Assembly: GCA_027886185.1 (NCBI GenBank)
Contig: WOAB01000527.1
Location: 1 to 64,000 of the forward strand
Length of the DNA: 64,000 nucleotides
Direction: 5' to 3'
From: Rheum nobile
Lineage: Eukaryota; Streptophyta; Magnoliopsida; Caryophyllales; Polygonaceae
The position numbers and the translations under genes were made by a program. The notes beneath the pieces are model-generated. The model did no database searches, was not told the DNA's origin, and was given only the letters and a program-made list of their open reading frames with translations. Below are positions 21,388-33,905 of this stretch, piece after piece (position 1 is the first letter of the stretch; every line of letters starts with the position of its first letter).

Positions 21388-22109
21388 TAAATTATAACAT
21401 TTCATCTAGATAATATGTTGGGTTGGAAATAATTACAATTGTAAATAAATTATTGGATTAATTTATTTATGTTATGATTATTTAGAATATACGACTAAAT
21501 GATTTTTAATATCGTATGAATAATCGTTTTATTGAAAACCCTTAAAATTTTATTTATTTAGAGTTATATAAATTCATTTAAAAATCGAGACTTGTATCCT
21601 TCAAAATTTGATATTGAAAATATTATCTAATTATAATTTATTTATTTTGTGTTATTTGGGTACCTCTCGGAATAGCTTGGAATGGAAATAAAGCATGAAG
21701 TCAATTTGCTATTCGAAAGCAACCATTCCCGTTACGCTGTTCTACCTTCTTCGTAACTCAAGACAAGTGGTGTTTCGCTCTTGTATTTATTCCATACTTT
21801 CCTTAATTGACAATTAATTATTATTTTTTAATTAAGTTGGGATAAATATTCTTAATTTTTGTTTATGAACTTATGTGATAAATTGGTGTGGAAAATGTAT
21901 CCTATATATTAGGTTGTATATTTTGCTAGCAATGACCCTCGTATATATATATACTAGTGTAGTACCCGTGCCTTGCACGGAATCTGTCTATTTTTTCCTT
22001 ACATTTATAAAAATAGTATATTATAATTATATATTTAGTTGATATAGAAATACGTAGTTAATGACTGTTATAGAGTAGAGAAATTCTTATATAAAAAATG
22101 TCGAATTGA

Positions 22110-22589
22110 ATAAAAATATTCAAGATGTTAAAAAATTACATTATATTAGGAGACCCGCATTTCTACTTAAAGCAACAATAAGGACTATTTCACCTTTAGA
22201 TCTTATAGCAGCTGAAACTGCCCTCCATATAAAAGTTTTGCATGTGCCACCATATCCATATAAGACGAAGACACCTCTATTATTTGATAAAACAACATTT
22301 ATGATCTCATCATACACTCATTTCTGCTCTATTGTAAATCTAGAAATTAATTGTGTATGCTCATCAGCTAGACATATTATGTCATATACTCATATTGAAG
22401 TTCATCTTGTATAAGCTTGTTGACACCTTTAGATATGAGACTTTGATCTACATGAGACATGGTCTTGTAGTGGCTCAAACTACTACCATTTCGTTGTAAT
22501 AACTTGTCAATTTCAGCAAGAGCATTGTTTTGTAATTGATCATCTGTTAGATGCAAATCTGCATATAGATGCAATTTCAGCAACAGCAT
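22110..22589 (-). pseudogene. Helitron helicase (Pif1-like) remnant
   Basis: On the minus strand, 22589-22377 reads LTDDQLQNNALAEIDKLLQR and KLIQDELQYEY. After shifts it continues with HTQLISRFTIEQK, a stop, VYDEIINVVL and FVLYGYGGTCKTFIW, ending about 22110 with IVLIVALSRNAGLL. This is the entry to the Pif1-type helicase of Helitron Rep/Hel proteins, with the Walker A motif GYGGTGKT changed to GYGGTCKT. The Rep domain and the rest of the helicase are missing. A foldback element adjoins its upstream edge. It supports the Helitron call and its orientation. Confidence 0.8.
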
Positions 22590-22595
22590 AATTTT

Positions 22596-23362
22596 GCCAG
22601 GTAACCCTAAGTTTTTTACTTTTTCACAAAATCCCCTAAGGTTTTGACAAATTCACTTAGTAATCCTGAGTTTTTGAGAATTTCGCTTGGTAATCCTGAG
22701 TTTTTTACTTTTTCACGAAATCTCCTCAAGTTTTGACCCTGATTTTTTTATTTTTTTCGTCGAATACCCCTCCATCCATTTCACTTAAAAAAATATTTAC
22801 TTTAATGGTTTAGGATTTATGTTTAGAGCTTAGGGGCTTAGGATTTAGGTTTTGGGGTTTAAGGTTAGGGTTTAGTTTTATATTTCTAAACTTAAAATAA
22901 ATATAACTCTAACCCTAAAACCCTAAACATAAACCCTAAACCCCAAACCCTAAACATAAACCCTACACCTAAACCCTAAATCCCTAAGCTCTTAACCCTA
23001 AAAAAGTTTTTATGGTTTATATTTTAAAAAATTGAATATGTTTGTATTTAACGATTTGGGTATTTTACAAAAACCCTAATCCTAAACCTTAAACTTAAAC
23101 CCTAAATCCCAAACCCTAAACTCCTAAGCCCTTAAAAATTAAAAAGTAACATTTATTAAGTGAAATGGATGAAGGGGTATCCGACGAAAAAATTAAAAAC
23201 TCTGGAATACCACACGAAATTGTCAAAACTTGAGGGGATTTCGCAAAAAGTCAAAAAACTCAAGGTTATAGGCGAAATTGTCAAAAACTCAAGGTTACCA
23301 AGCGAATTTGTCAAAACCTTAGGGGATTTCGCGAAAAAGTCAAAAACTCAGGGTTACCAGGC
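22596..23362. repeat. Long foldback (inverted-repeat) element with telomere-like core
   Basis: GCCAGGTAACCCT at the left matches AGGGTTACCAGGC at the right, and homology continues inward for hundreds of bases (CCCCTAAGGTTTTGACAAATTC against its complement). Almost the whole 767 bp can fold on itself. The centre holds degenerate TTTAGGG/CCCTAAA repeats in both orientations. No clear target duplication is seen, so the family is unassigned; a Mutator-type MITE is possible. Confidence 0.75.
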
Positions 23363-23458
23363 GAAATTTTTATTAAATTATTATACAATTATTGTGGTAG
23401 ATCTTTGATTTATGGAAAAAAAAAACACCAAAAAAATGAGAGTTTGCCACGTGGCAAA

Positions 23459-25248
23459 TTCAATGTCGTGATGCCACATGTCAGTAGAAAATTTTGGTTC
23501 ATTTAGGAGGCGCCACGTGACGTAGTAGATATTCTACTTTATTAGATATATAATAGATTAAAGATAATCTTTTTCTTATTTGGACCTTTATCACACAAAG
23601 AACTTGTGAATAGTATCTAGGTTTTTTTCCAGTGGACTCTCAAAATGAGCATTTGTTAAGAGGGACGAAGAAGATTGTTACTTAATTCTCACTTTATTTA
23701 TTTAATCGAACAGATAACAGTTCTTGTTATAATTACCTCGGTCAAGGCTATACGATTTCAAAAATTTCCATTTTATATATCTTGCATCAGTTGCATACAA
23801 TTTTAATATATTCTTAATTTATTTTACGTACTGCATGTCTTATAAAAGACATTACAAATGATTTCACATTTGTGTTGATTTTGTATGAGATTTGCAAGCT
23901 TAGTTTTTGGCACAAAATCATTTAGTTGGTACGATTTTTTGTTTTACTCTAGGTTTAAAATGGAAATAATAGTTATAACAAATATTGCAGAATTATTTTA
24001 TTCCATATGTTATGGTCTATTTTGGAAATAATATATCTTACAAATATTGCAGAATCATTTTATTGCATTAGACTAATAGCTTGCAGAGAATAAAGTAGGA
24101 ATATAATAATTTTGGAAATAAATCTTTATGCAAATATTGTGGCTGATCTTTGATTACGAAAAAAACAAAAAAATTGGAAATAAATTATTTTACAATTATT
24201 GTGTCAGATCTTTGATTTACGAAAAAAAACAAAAAAACGATATGCTGACACATGTCAAATTGAATACTATGACGCCACGTGGCAGAAAAACATTTGAGTT
24301 ATTGTAGGAGCGTCACATGGCGTAACAGGTATTCCGCTTTAGTAATTATATAGTAGATTCAATGTTGTGATGTCACATGTCAGTAGAAAATTTTGGTTCA
24401 TTTAGAAGGCGCCACATTGCGTAGTAGATATTCTACTTTATTAGATATATAATAGATTAAAGATAATCTTTTTCTTATTTGGACCTTTATCACACAAAGA
24501 ACTTGTGAATAGTATCTAGGTTTTTTTCCAGTGGACTCTCAAAATGAGCATTTGTTAAGAGGGACGAAGAAGATTGTTACTTAATTCTCACTTTATTTAT
24601 TTAATCGAACAGATAACAGTTTCTTGTTATAATTACCTCGATCAAGGCTATACGATTTCAAAAATTTCCATTTTATATATCTTGCATCAGTTGCATACAA
24701 TTTTAATCTATTCTTAATTTATTTTACGTATTGCATGTCTTATAAAAGACATTAAAAATGATTTCACATTTGTGTTGATTTTGTATGAGATTTGCAAGCT
24801 TAGTTTTTGGCACAAAATCATTTAGTTGGTACGAATTTTTGTTTTACTCTAGGTTTAAAATGGAAATAATAGTTATAACAAATATTTATTCCATATGTTA
24901 TGGTCTATTTTGGAAATAATATATCTTACAAATATTGCAGAATCATTTTATTGCATTAGACTAATATCTTGTAGAGAATAAAGTAGGAATATAATAATTT
25001 TGGAAATAAATCTTTATGCAAATATTGTGGCCGATCTTTGATTACGAAAAAAACAAAAAATTTAGAAATAAATTATTTTACAATTATTGTGTCAGATCTT
25101 TGATTTACGGAAAAAAAAACGAAAAAACGATATGCTGACACGTGTCAAATTGAATACTATGACGCCACGTGACAGAAAAACTTTTGAATTATTGTAGGAG
25201 TGCCACGTGGCGTAACAGGTATTCTGCTTTAGTAATTATATAGTAGAT
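23459..25248. repeat. Head-to-tail tandem duplication inside the Helitron, unit about 890 bp
   Basis: 23459-24356 and 24357-25248 are near identical, including ATTCAATGT(C/T)GTGATG, a Helitron-like 5' end (TAGATATATAATAGATTAAAG), an AT-rich body and a second 5' end (AGTAATTATATAGTAGATT). Each unit therefore carries two Helitron 5'-type ends and no 3' hairpin end. Confidence 0.85.
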
Positions 25249-26274
25249 TATAAAACAAATCCATAATAATTGTTTATTCCATAATAAACTTATCATTATA
25301 AAATATTCGTATTAGGGTGTATATCCGGCTAATATGGAAATATTTTATTTGCTACGTTTTTGGAAGGAATAGATGATAAAAAATATTCATATTAGGGTGC
25401 ATATCCGGCTAATATGGGAATAGTTTTTATTTTCTTTGATTTTCAAAAAACAAACGAAAAAATGAGAGCTCGACACGTGGCAAATTGAATACAGTGATGC
25501 CACGTGTCAGAACAAATTTTGGTTTATTGTTGGAGTGTCATGTGGCTCAATCGGTATTTGCATTTATTAATTATATAGCAGATTATCATAGGGTGCTAGA
25601 TGAACTTTGGTGTGCTTAGTTAGCACGAGTATTCGTAGGAACGAAATACGTTGCGAGGTTTAGCTGTTTCTTTATGGTTTGGTATTAGGAGGATTATTTC
25701 CCTAATACTTTTTGGTCATGACCTACCCTTATTCGAATATAAGTGGTGGTGCACTTAGTTGGTGCCGTTATTCGAGATTCGTCCCATGATATATCTCGTT
25801 TGGAGATTGGTGTGTATTAAAAGCTTTAACGTAAATGCATGCTTTGAAATTAAATAAGATAAGTGCTTTATGCACATAATTAACATATGTCGGGCGAGAA
25901 GTACAATGTGGAACCCGCCCGGACTCTTGTCTAAAGTAAGTCTCCTATTCAATCTGGATTCGCATTATACGGTGAGGTTGGTCGAGGACCAAAATAGTCA
26001 AGTAGTCGTTTTCGAAATTTTGATGTGATAATTATAAATGTTCCCAAACAAATTAATTTAATTTCCATAAGACTGAATTCGTTGGAGTCTTCTCTTGAAG
26101 CATGTATTTTCTTTTGTTTCAGTAGAAGTATAATAGTCATATATCGTTTACCGAGTATTATTCGAGAAACAAGGGTAGTGACTATATATAACTACAAGAA
26201 CCATACCTATTTCACCCTTGCGTAGTCTTACATTAGACTAACAAACTTTTCTCTTTCCTTACATGGTTGGCGGA

Positions 26275-29096
26275 TGTAACACCCCAAATGTTAACCCATT
26301 TGGAAAGGTTTTACCGCCAGTAACCTCAGTGTTCCTTACCGAGATCACCCAAGGCTTTACCGTTTAAATACAATTATGAGATACAAAGGATACAAAATGA
26401 TAACTTTATTCATATAAAACACGAGTCTCGGGATTACATCCCAATCCCGAATAGGACAAATACAGAGTTTAAACAAAGTACAGCGGAAGTCTTTTTAAAT
26501 ATATAACAGAGTAAATAAGTTACAGCGGAAGTCTTTCTTGAAATCTTACAAAAAGGATTATGATCGTAATGACGATTTGCCCAATGATCTCAACCTGATT
26601 AAAAGATAATTATTAAAACATCCAAAAACAACCGTCGTCTTCATAGTCAATCTAGTCTCCTCATATCTTCGCTCTATCTGATGTGCCGAATCGAACAGAT
26701 GACACCAGCCAACCATGCAGAGAACAATTGCGGTTGGTTAGTCTACTGAATAGACTATGCAAGGGTACAAAGCAGAAGGCTCAAAGTAGTCGTATTAGGT
26801 TAGACTCCTCGTCTCTCGAATAAAAGTCGAGTACGTTAGTCAACTACCATACCATACTTGAATATGACAAAAGGCATGCACAAGAGAAGATTCTGGAAGA
26901 CTGAATCTTCACATAAATCGACCCGAAAGAAAACTCCAACGGAAGTGAGTCTTAAGGAAATATGACAAATCTGGAACATTTAAAGAATCAGACATCAGAT
27001 TTAAAAGTTGACTTAGATGTTTCGGTTCACAACCAACCTCACCGCATACAGCGAATCCAGATTGGAAAGAGAACGTACTCTGATCAAAAGTCAAGACGAG
27101 CTTTCCTAGCTGCACTATTTACTTAGACGCACTACTCGCCAAAGGTATATTAATCTTGTGCACTCGGGTACTCTATCTTATTTAATTATAAAACACACGC
27201 CACTGAAATACATTAATATTATTAAGCGCGGTAACAAAGCTTAAATCTCAGGGTGACCATTATGTCGACCCAAACTAAAACAACACACACACACGAGGCT
27301 TAATATTATTCTGAGAACAATGGAAGTTATTATTACACAGGATGACCTTACGTTCACCCAGATTACACTATCACGGTACTTACACTTTAATTTACAGGGT
27401 GACAGTTACGTTCACCCCAATTGCACTAGCTAGGTGCTTAATACACAAGATGACAATTATGTTCACCCAATTGCGCTAGCAAGGCGCTTAAACACTTCAG
27501 ATCCTTAAAGATGGATAGGAAGCATAGGTCATGACCCTTAAATTATTATTCGGAAATTAACCCGAGGAGTATTACGATTTAAAGAAACGACAAATCCTTA
27601 CTTGGATTAGTGTTCCTACGAACATTAAGTTATAAAGAAACGACTAATCCTTACTTGGATTAGTGTTCCTACGAACACTCGTGCTAACTAAACAGTCTAA
27701 CACAGTAATTATTCACATTAAAGCCATCCAGGCAAACGACTTAAACATAGAGATAATAGAAACGGCTAATCCTTACTTGGATTAACTTTCCTATTAATCC
27801 ACATGCTATTCTAGCATTAAGATTAAATTCACAACAATACCATTACGGTAATTATCACATATAATTGCGTTATTCTAACAGATATACAACCTATGATAAT
27901 GTCATTATTACAGTTTCCAAAACAGTTTATAAAACCATTTCCATACAAACACAATAATCATTCCAAATTAATTACTCAGATAAACAACTGATAATTAATG
28001 TAAATATGGAACGATGAGCAAGAGCGAACCGCCACTTGCCTTAATCCGCAGAATTGGAACAAGCCTAACGACGATGGGATTCCGGGCTCGACACGGGTAT
28101 AGCTCCAATAGCACAACAACCTTCGAGTCGACCCATAAAGAAACCCTAAGTTAGATCTGACATAACAACAGTACGAATCTAAAGGAAGAGGAAAGGATAC
28201 AAAAGGAACGACGCCCGAACAATGACCACCCAGGGCCGAGGACAAAAGAAGCCATGACCTTCTAGCGGCGGTCGCCGGGTTCATCACGGCGGGCGCCGCC
28301 GAGAACACGGCGGTCCCCGCGGTGAACCCAGGACAGAACGGCGACGGCAGAAAACTCACCAAACACACGCGAAACGCTCCCCTTTGGCCTTGCTTGGGTT
28401 CTGACCTTCAAAGGCAACCAAGAGGCTTCTCAAGGGCTACTGGAACACACCAACAACACCCCCGGCGATCACCACTAAACTCCGGCGAAGCAAGCTTTTC
28501 CGGCGAGAAGAGATTTGAGAGATTTAGGCTGAGATTTGTGCCCAATCTGACCCAAAACCACCTCAATTTATAGCCAAATCACAAGGGGACACGATGATGG
28601 TCTACAACGAGGCAGAGCAGGGCTAAATCGGCGCGTCAGAGGCTCGCCGGTGACTTCTAGGTTTTACCCGCTAGCTAGCTCGCGGCGGGCGCCGCCATTC
28701 ACCCGATCGCCGCCTCATAAAACCACTACGGCGGGCAACTTACGGCGGTCGCCGCCCTTAATGCGGCGGTCGCCGTTTTCTGGTCTTTGCGCCCAGCTAG
28801 AAGACGAGGGCATTGTTGCCTCGAGCCCTTCGCGGCGGTCGCCGCCACCGTGGCTTTGCCCTTCTCAGCTTTTGGACGATATCGGCTTAACTCGGGATAA
28901 AAATAATCGTACACGAACGAGTATTAACATCCAAAGTACGTCATCTATATTTTATTTCACTTAGAAAAATATTACAGATATTGAGCACATTACAGAATAT
29001 CTCAAACTTCCTGAATTAAATCCGACGTACAAAACGGGTGTTCGGAAAAATCCCCAAAATTCCCAAAATAACCTTACAGAAATACGGGGTATCACA
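26275..29096 (+). mobile_element. Solo-LTR-like insertion, 2.8 kb
   Basis: Begins TGTAACACCCC and ends GGGGTATCACA, the complementary TG...CA ends of a plant LTR, and is absent from the 3' LTR. The flanks (GCGGA / TACGG) are not a duplication, and about a dozen bases of LTR present in the 3' copy are missing here, so it arose by recombination or with a deletion. Inside are repeated CAGGGTGAC..TTA(C/T)GTTCACCC words (27240-27490) and a GC-rich part. No supported ORF. Confidence 0.7.
28258..28860. repeat. GC-rich GGCGGTCGCCG repeats in the solo LTR
   Basis: Several copies of GGCGGTCGCCG, GGCGGGCGCCG and GCGGCGGTCGCCGCC lie at 28262-28320 and 28680-28860 in an otherwise AT-rich region. They are self-complementary and rich in CpG. 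ORFs over this stretch are composition artefacts. Confidence 0.65.
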
Positions 29097-29505
29097 TACG
29101 GCACATCAGTGGTTGGTCTCAAACATCATTGAAGTAACAAATCGAAGACGAAGGTTTGCAGTTGAAGGTTATGTTCTAAAGCACTATTATTTGAAGATGT
29201 ATATAATCGATTTAATATTCTTAAATAAATGTAATACTTAGATAAATTGGTCATATATTTAGGGTTTATTTAAAAGTCTTCTGTTGTATTGTAACTTTGA
29301 GTTGTAAAACTTATCCCTTAATTTACGAGGAAAGATTTCAATAAAGGTTAAGTATTTCTTTTAAAAAGTTTTTTTGTTGTTTACTCTTTAATATGATTGT
29401 ATTTACGCATAATTGTTCTGATTAAATCATGGGGTGACTTTGGACTTTAAAGTCTGAGGTCACTAGTGTGTGGCATTACCGACATAAGTCGGGCTGTTAT
29501 AAATA

Positions 29506-29517
29506 TGGTATAAGAGC
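29506..29517 (+). other. Primer-binding site of the LTR retrotransposon
   Basis: TGGTATAAGAGC, four bases after the 5' LTR end, differs by one base from the tRNA-iMet site TGGTATCAGAGC. Confidence 0.75.
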
Positions 29518-30196
29518 AATGGTTTTAAGATTCTTGGCCTATTGTTAGGTTTGAGAATTTTCAATATTATTTTCAAATCTATTTTCAAATTATTTAAATT
29601 TATAAAGGAATTTCGAGAATTTAATTTGTTAGTACTACATTTATGGTTTTTTAAATGGATTAAAGGTTAATAAATTTTAAAAGTAATGATTTAATTATTA
29701 GGACATTAATATTAATTTTTATGGTTGTTTTATAAAATGGTGTTATAAAGGGTTTTATTTAAGTTTATGTTTAAAACTTTAAAAGTGTGGTTTTGGGTTT
29801 TGGTAAGAGTTCATAAAGAAATAATAATGTCATTACTTTAAGGAAATAACTATATCAATAATTATTTTATTAAGTTAAATATATAAGGTTTGAAAGTATA
29901 ATGTATAAGGTTTGATAATAAGTTGTTTTCAAACTTCTACAAGCTTCGATTCAGTTACTTATTCCTTAGGTCCATTCATATGGATATCTTCCATTCTTAG
30001 GTTTTATGTCATTCAGATATTGACATTTCTTATGTTTGCCTTATTCTCAAGTAAGAGGATAAGATCGTTTTTAGAGTAATTGTGGTGGGTCAGTCAATCT
30101 AATATGAGCTATTAGTTTGGTCTCATATAATTTGTATCATAACGTAGTTTGTTTAAGTATCATTTGATACAAGTTGGAAAATATTAAATTAACGTT
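29518..30196. other. Leader between primer site and gag
   Basis: AT-rich untranslated internal region of the retrotransposon. No ORF or other signal is seen. Confidence 0.5.
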
Positions 30197-30552
30197 ATGG
30201 TACATCAACAGATGGTGAACACCCGATCCTCCAACCGATCGGCCGATGAAGGTCCTAGCAATGGCTCCCAAATTCAGTTGAGGAGTACTGCTCAGCAAGG
30301 GGATGACATGGGATCTGGCTCCCACAACAATAACTCGCCACTGTGGGAAAATGCCGACAGGAACAAGTGGACCCTTAAGTTGTCGGGGAAGTTCCACTTA
30401 ATCTACCTTCTGCCCCGATCGTGTTGGATACTATTGTTATAGGGCAGATAGTGAGGCAAGTTGTCGAGATGATGACAGCCCAAGGAATACCGCAAGCTCA
30501 AGCGGCTCCCGTTCCTCAGGTTGCAGCTGATATTGGGGGACATGAAGATCCT
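30197..30552 (+). pseudogene. Gag N-terminus of the LTR retrotransposon
   Basis: ATG at 30197 opens MVHQQMVNTRSSNRSADEG..., a polar N-terminus common in Ty3-type gag. A frame change near 30380 leads to VRQVVEMMTAQGIPQAQAAP and ends at GGHEDP where the solo LTR 30553-32014 enters. The rest of gag follows at 32020. No membrane or enzymatic motif is seen. Confidence 0.65.
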
Positions 30553-32014
30553 TGATAACAGGTTTTTGTCGTGTAAAAACTGCTATGCAAAATATCCAAA
30601 CAAACCTTAAACCGTAGTCCTAGGTAAGTACGGGTCAAATCCACAGGGAGACGGATCTATCTTAATATGCAAGTTATGCGTCAAACCAAAGTAACCAAAG
30701 GGGGGTTTTGTTTGTTTTAAGTAACTAAGCATGCAGAAGTAAACAAAGTAAAATATGATGAAATCAGTGATGGGGAAAAGCACTTAGTCAAACAACATCC
30801 ACTATTCGTATGACAAGTTGATCATAGATACTCATTCAAAATCTCATGCAATGGAAATTCCAATTCCTTTTCAGATATAACTAATAGCACAACCAGATAC
30901 TATTAGCACTAACTAATTAAACAACCCTGAAACTATCAAGATTCAGTCTAACAGCAGCGTTACGAATAGGAATATAGTTGGATACAATTCTAGCATAAAA
31001 CAACCAACTTTTATCCTAGAATGTAAATCAATTCTCTTCTGCATAAGACTAGCACAACCAGATACTAATACGATGCAGTTGCTACTCTGAAATAGATATG
31101 CTCAACCAGTAACAATCTAAATCTAGCAATAGATCAATAACAACAAACCCTAGTTGCGTCCAAATAGAGATTATCAATATCAATCATAAGCAACTTAAGC
31201 AAGAGAAAGATAAAAACCATGCAATAGATTAAGAACGAGAATCTCACAACTGAATCAAAACGAAAGTTTCAGCGTCTGACTAAGCCAAGGGGACTTAGTT
31301 CTTCATAGCAAATACGTAAAGAGAAATTAGGGTTCAAAGAAAAAGATGATAGATGATGGATGATTAGGAATAGGCAAACAAGCCTTTTCTCAACCCTAAT
31401 ATACTAAAGGAAATAAAATCTAAATTAACCTAAAATGATATAATAAAATAATAATAATTAAACAACCAAGGAAATTAATCCCGTAAGCATTCTCGGCAAA
31501 GCCTCTCGTCTCGGCCGAATAGTGCAAGCAGCTGCGGCCCACCTTCCAATACTCGTTCAGCAGCTCGTCCAAGGCAGCAGACACGGCCCAAATCAGCAGC
31601 AAAAGTGTCCCAATAGCTTCAATCTCCCACGGCCCATCACCATTCAGCAGCTTCTCGGCACAGCAAAAGCGGCACACCCCAAGCAGCAGCTTCAGCACGC
31701 CGACGTCATGGCGAGGTCACGATGATGCCATCCTCTCATTTCTTCAGCTTCAATTTGACGCGGCTTCAATTCTTCATGTGGGCTCCAGCCTTCATTTTCC
31801 AAATTCTTCACGCGGGTATCTTCACGTGGGCCGAGATTTTATAGGCCTTTCTTCATCCAAATTGGCCCATCACCAAAATTAGCATCACGTGGCTTGTTAA
31901 TCACTAAACTTCGCCCCCACACGCCATGCACATGAATGTGTCTAAATCTACCCGAATGGCACCAATAAAACATCTAATGACTCTTACTTAAACCCTACAA
32001 AGTAGTGCTTATCA
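30553..32014 (+). mobile_element. Solo LTR, 1.46 kb, with duplication ATCCT
   Basis: Starts TGATAACAGG and ends GTGCTTATCA, and is flanked by ATCCT at 30548-30552 and 32015-32019. It sits inside gag, which joins when it is removed. There is no primer site or coding region, so it is a single LTR left by recombination between two LTRs. Confidence 0.85.
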
Positions 32015-32019
32015 ATCCT

Positions 32020-33043
32020 GCAACTCCAGTGATTCTCGAGAGAAACGAAGGGAATTATAATCGAGCATTGAAAATGATTAATTTAATGCGCCCGGATAGC
32101 TACGATGGAACCGAGGAACAAGTCAATGTTGCCTATTGGTTCTCCCATATGGAACGACTGTTTCAAAATGTGGTCTGTTGCGAGGCTGAACATGTGCACA
32201 TAGCTTCGTTGCATTTGAAAGACGGAGCAAGTGAATGGTGGGAAGGACCTGGATTGAATGACCATCCAAATTGAAATTGGGCAATGTTCAAAGCAAAGCT
32301 CATTGATCGATTCTTCTCCAGTGCTATGAGAGAAGAGAAGCTGAAAGAATTCCTCTACCTAGAGACTGAGGGATTGAAGGTGACCGAGTTGGCGGCAAAG
32401 TTCAATCACTTGCTACATTATGTTGGTTCTGAAGTGCATTATGAAGAACAAAAGATTTGGTACTTCCTTGGATGGATGAGCCCAGAAATAAAATCCCTAA
32501 TGGTGCGTCACGGTTGTTCTACTTTGGAGTAGTATGTGGATGCAACCTACAAAATAGAAGCTATACTGGAAGAATCCACCCGAAAACTGGAGGAAAAGAA
32601 TAAGGCTAAAGGTGGGCAACATAATTGAAAGTTTAATGCATTCAAACGGCCGACATCGCCTACCAAGTTTGAGAAGTCTGGTCGTTCTAAGACCGAGACG
32701 ACTCAATCTGACTCCACCAAAGGCTCAAGTTGGAGTAGTGAAATGCCTCAACTGTGGTGAAGCCGGGCATAAGAATTTCAATTGCCAGAAAGAGAAGCGG
32801 GTATGCCATATTTGTGGGAAAGAAGATCACATGCAAACTTACTGTCGACGGAAAGGCCAAGGGTTTTCACAACCATACCAGGCATCTAGTGTTGGCAGTA
32901 GGCAAAACCCAATGCCGGAAGTGCCCACTTCTTATCAATTTGCTGCTCGGAATAAAGGCAAAGCGCCTATCGGATCTTCGAGTCAGGGGCAACGACTCCT
33001 TGTGATGCATCAGTCCGATGAGAAGGACACCCTGAACGATTAG
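32020..33043 (+). pseudogene. Gag capsid and double zinc-knuckle region
   Basis: Capsid-like sequence MRPDSYDGTEEQVNVAYWFS, HLKDGASEWWEG and FKAKLIDRFFSS, then MRE..L.EFLYLETEGLKVTELAAKFN, typical of the plant retrotransposon gag family. It is followed by two CCHC knuckles, CLNCGEAGHKNFNC and CHICGKEDHMQTYC, that would bind the RNA. Stops after ...LNDHPN (about 32272), ...CSTLE (about 32530) and near 32626 interrupt an otherwise continuous frame. It ends at ...KDTLND (33043) with no protease or RT behind it, so the element is gag-only. The 3' LTR starts about 350 bp later. Confidence 0.85.
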
Positions 33044-33389
33044 CTATATTTTTTTGTTAAGCCTTTCTAAGAATAAGAAGCTATGACGTGTGTGTCTATA
33101 GTCTCCGTAGTTGTTAATTTGCTCATTTGACATTCCTTCAGTTGATTTTAATTCAACGTTTTTGAATAATAAAGAAGTATTTCCTTGTTTTGGAAATTAC
33201 TAAATTCGTGACTATTTCGAGTTCTGCGTGCATACAAGAATCCTTGAGTGCCAAAACAGTATAGGTCACGTGTTGATAAGGACTGATTGTACTCATAAAG
33301 GATGGTGTAATGTGTTGGGACATGGTGGTTGTTCCCTATCTTGTTAAGCGCTAGTTTCGGGGTCGATACTATTTTTAAATAGGTAGTAT
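33044..33389. other. Internal 3' untranslated region before the 3' LTR
   Basis: No ORF. A clear polypurine tract is not visible directly before the LTR (AGGTAGTAT only). Confidence 0.5.
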
Positions 33390-33905
33390 TGTAATATCCA
33401 CTTCAATTAAAAGGGTAATATGATAATTTTAATTGGATAATAATAAAAGTTATGAAATTTATTTTATTTCTTTTAGAGGAGTAGTTTAAATTTTCATTAA
33501 CCTAAGTTCAAAAGTTCGGTTAAAATATTTTTTGTACAAATTATCAAATGGGTTATAATAGTATGGTGTAGAAATAAATAAATAAGTATAACCATGAATG
33601 TACTTTTAGAATTTTTAAATATAAAAGGTTATAAGAATTAGTATGTTTATCCATGAGAGGATAAAATAATACTTAACCTAAGTAGGTTACCTATTTAAAT
33701 CATGAATTATTTAAATTATGTTAACTTATGTTAATATAAATTAATTTATATAAAATTATCTTGTTAAGCATAAAGTATCTAAAGTTAGAATAATAGAATG
33801 TTAATTAAAATATGGTTAAGTTTATTAGAAAAGGTGATTTAAGCTTAAAAACAAGTCTCATTTAATTTTTCCTTTATCTTAAATTTGGGTAAATAATAAT
33901 TATAT

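Larger units (their letters stand above)
21954..25582 (-). mobile_element. Helitron (non-autonomous), minus orientation, 3.6 kb
   Basis: On the minus strand it starts A|TCTGCTATATAATTAATAAA at 25582 and ends CTAG|T at 21954. A hairpin CCGTGC-CTT-GCACGG (21966-21980) lies nine bases from the end. These are the TC...CTAG ends, the A-T target and the 3' hairpin of Helitrons. The 3' LTR lacks it, with the flanks meeting at a TA tract. It contains a broken Pif1-like helicase, a foldback element and a tandem duplication with further 5'-end copies (TCTA(C/T)TATATAAT at 25247, 24357, 24456 and 23557). Confidence 0.85.
19224..29501 (+). repeat. 5' LTR, carrying a Tourist MITE, a Helitron and a solo LTR
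   Basis: Collinear with 33390-42616 in blocks: 19224-21953, 25583-26274 and 29097-29501. Between the blocks lie insertions absent from the 3' LTR. It also has about 470 bp (20270-20740) not present in the 3' copy, which holds the CACGTAACGTG array; whether that is an insertion here or a deletion there is open. TATAAATAG at about 20813-20822 could be the LTR TATA box; the 3' copy has the same sequence at about 35058. Confidence 0.85.

Noticed and set aside
22800..23130. Interstitial telomere
   Set aside because: The CCCTAAA words are degenerate, occur in both orientations and belong to the arms of a foldback element.
28650..28964. Pro/Arg/Ser-rich ORF
   Set aside because: It follows from GGCGGTCGCCG repeats within an LTR and has no start context or domain.
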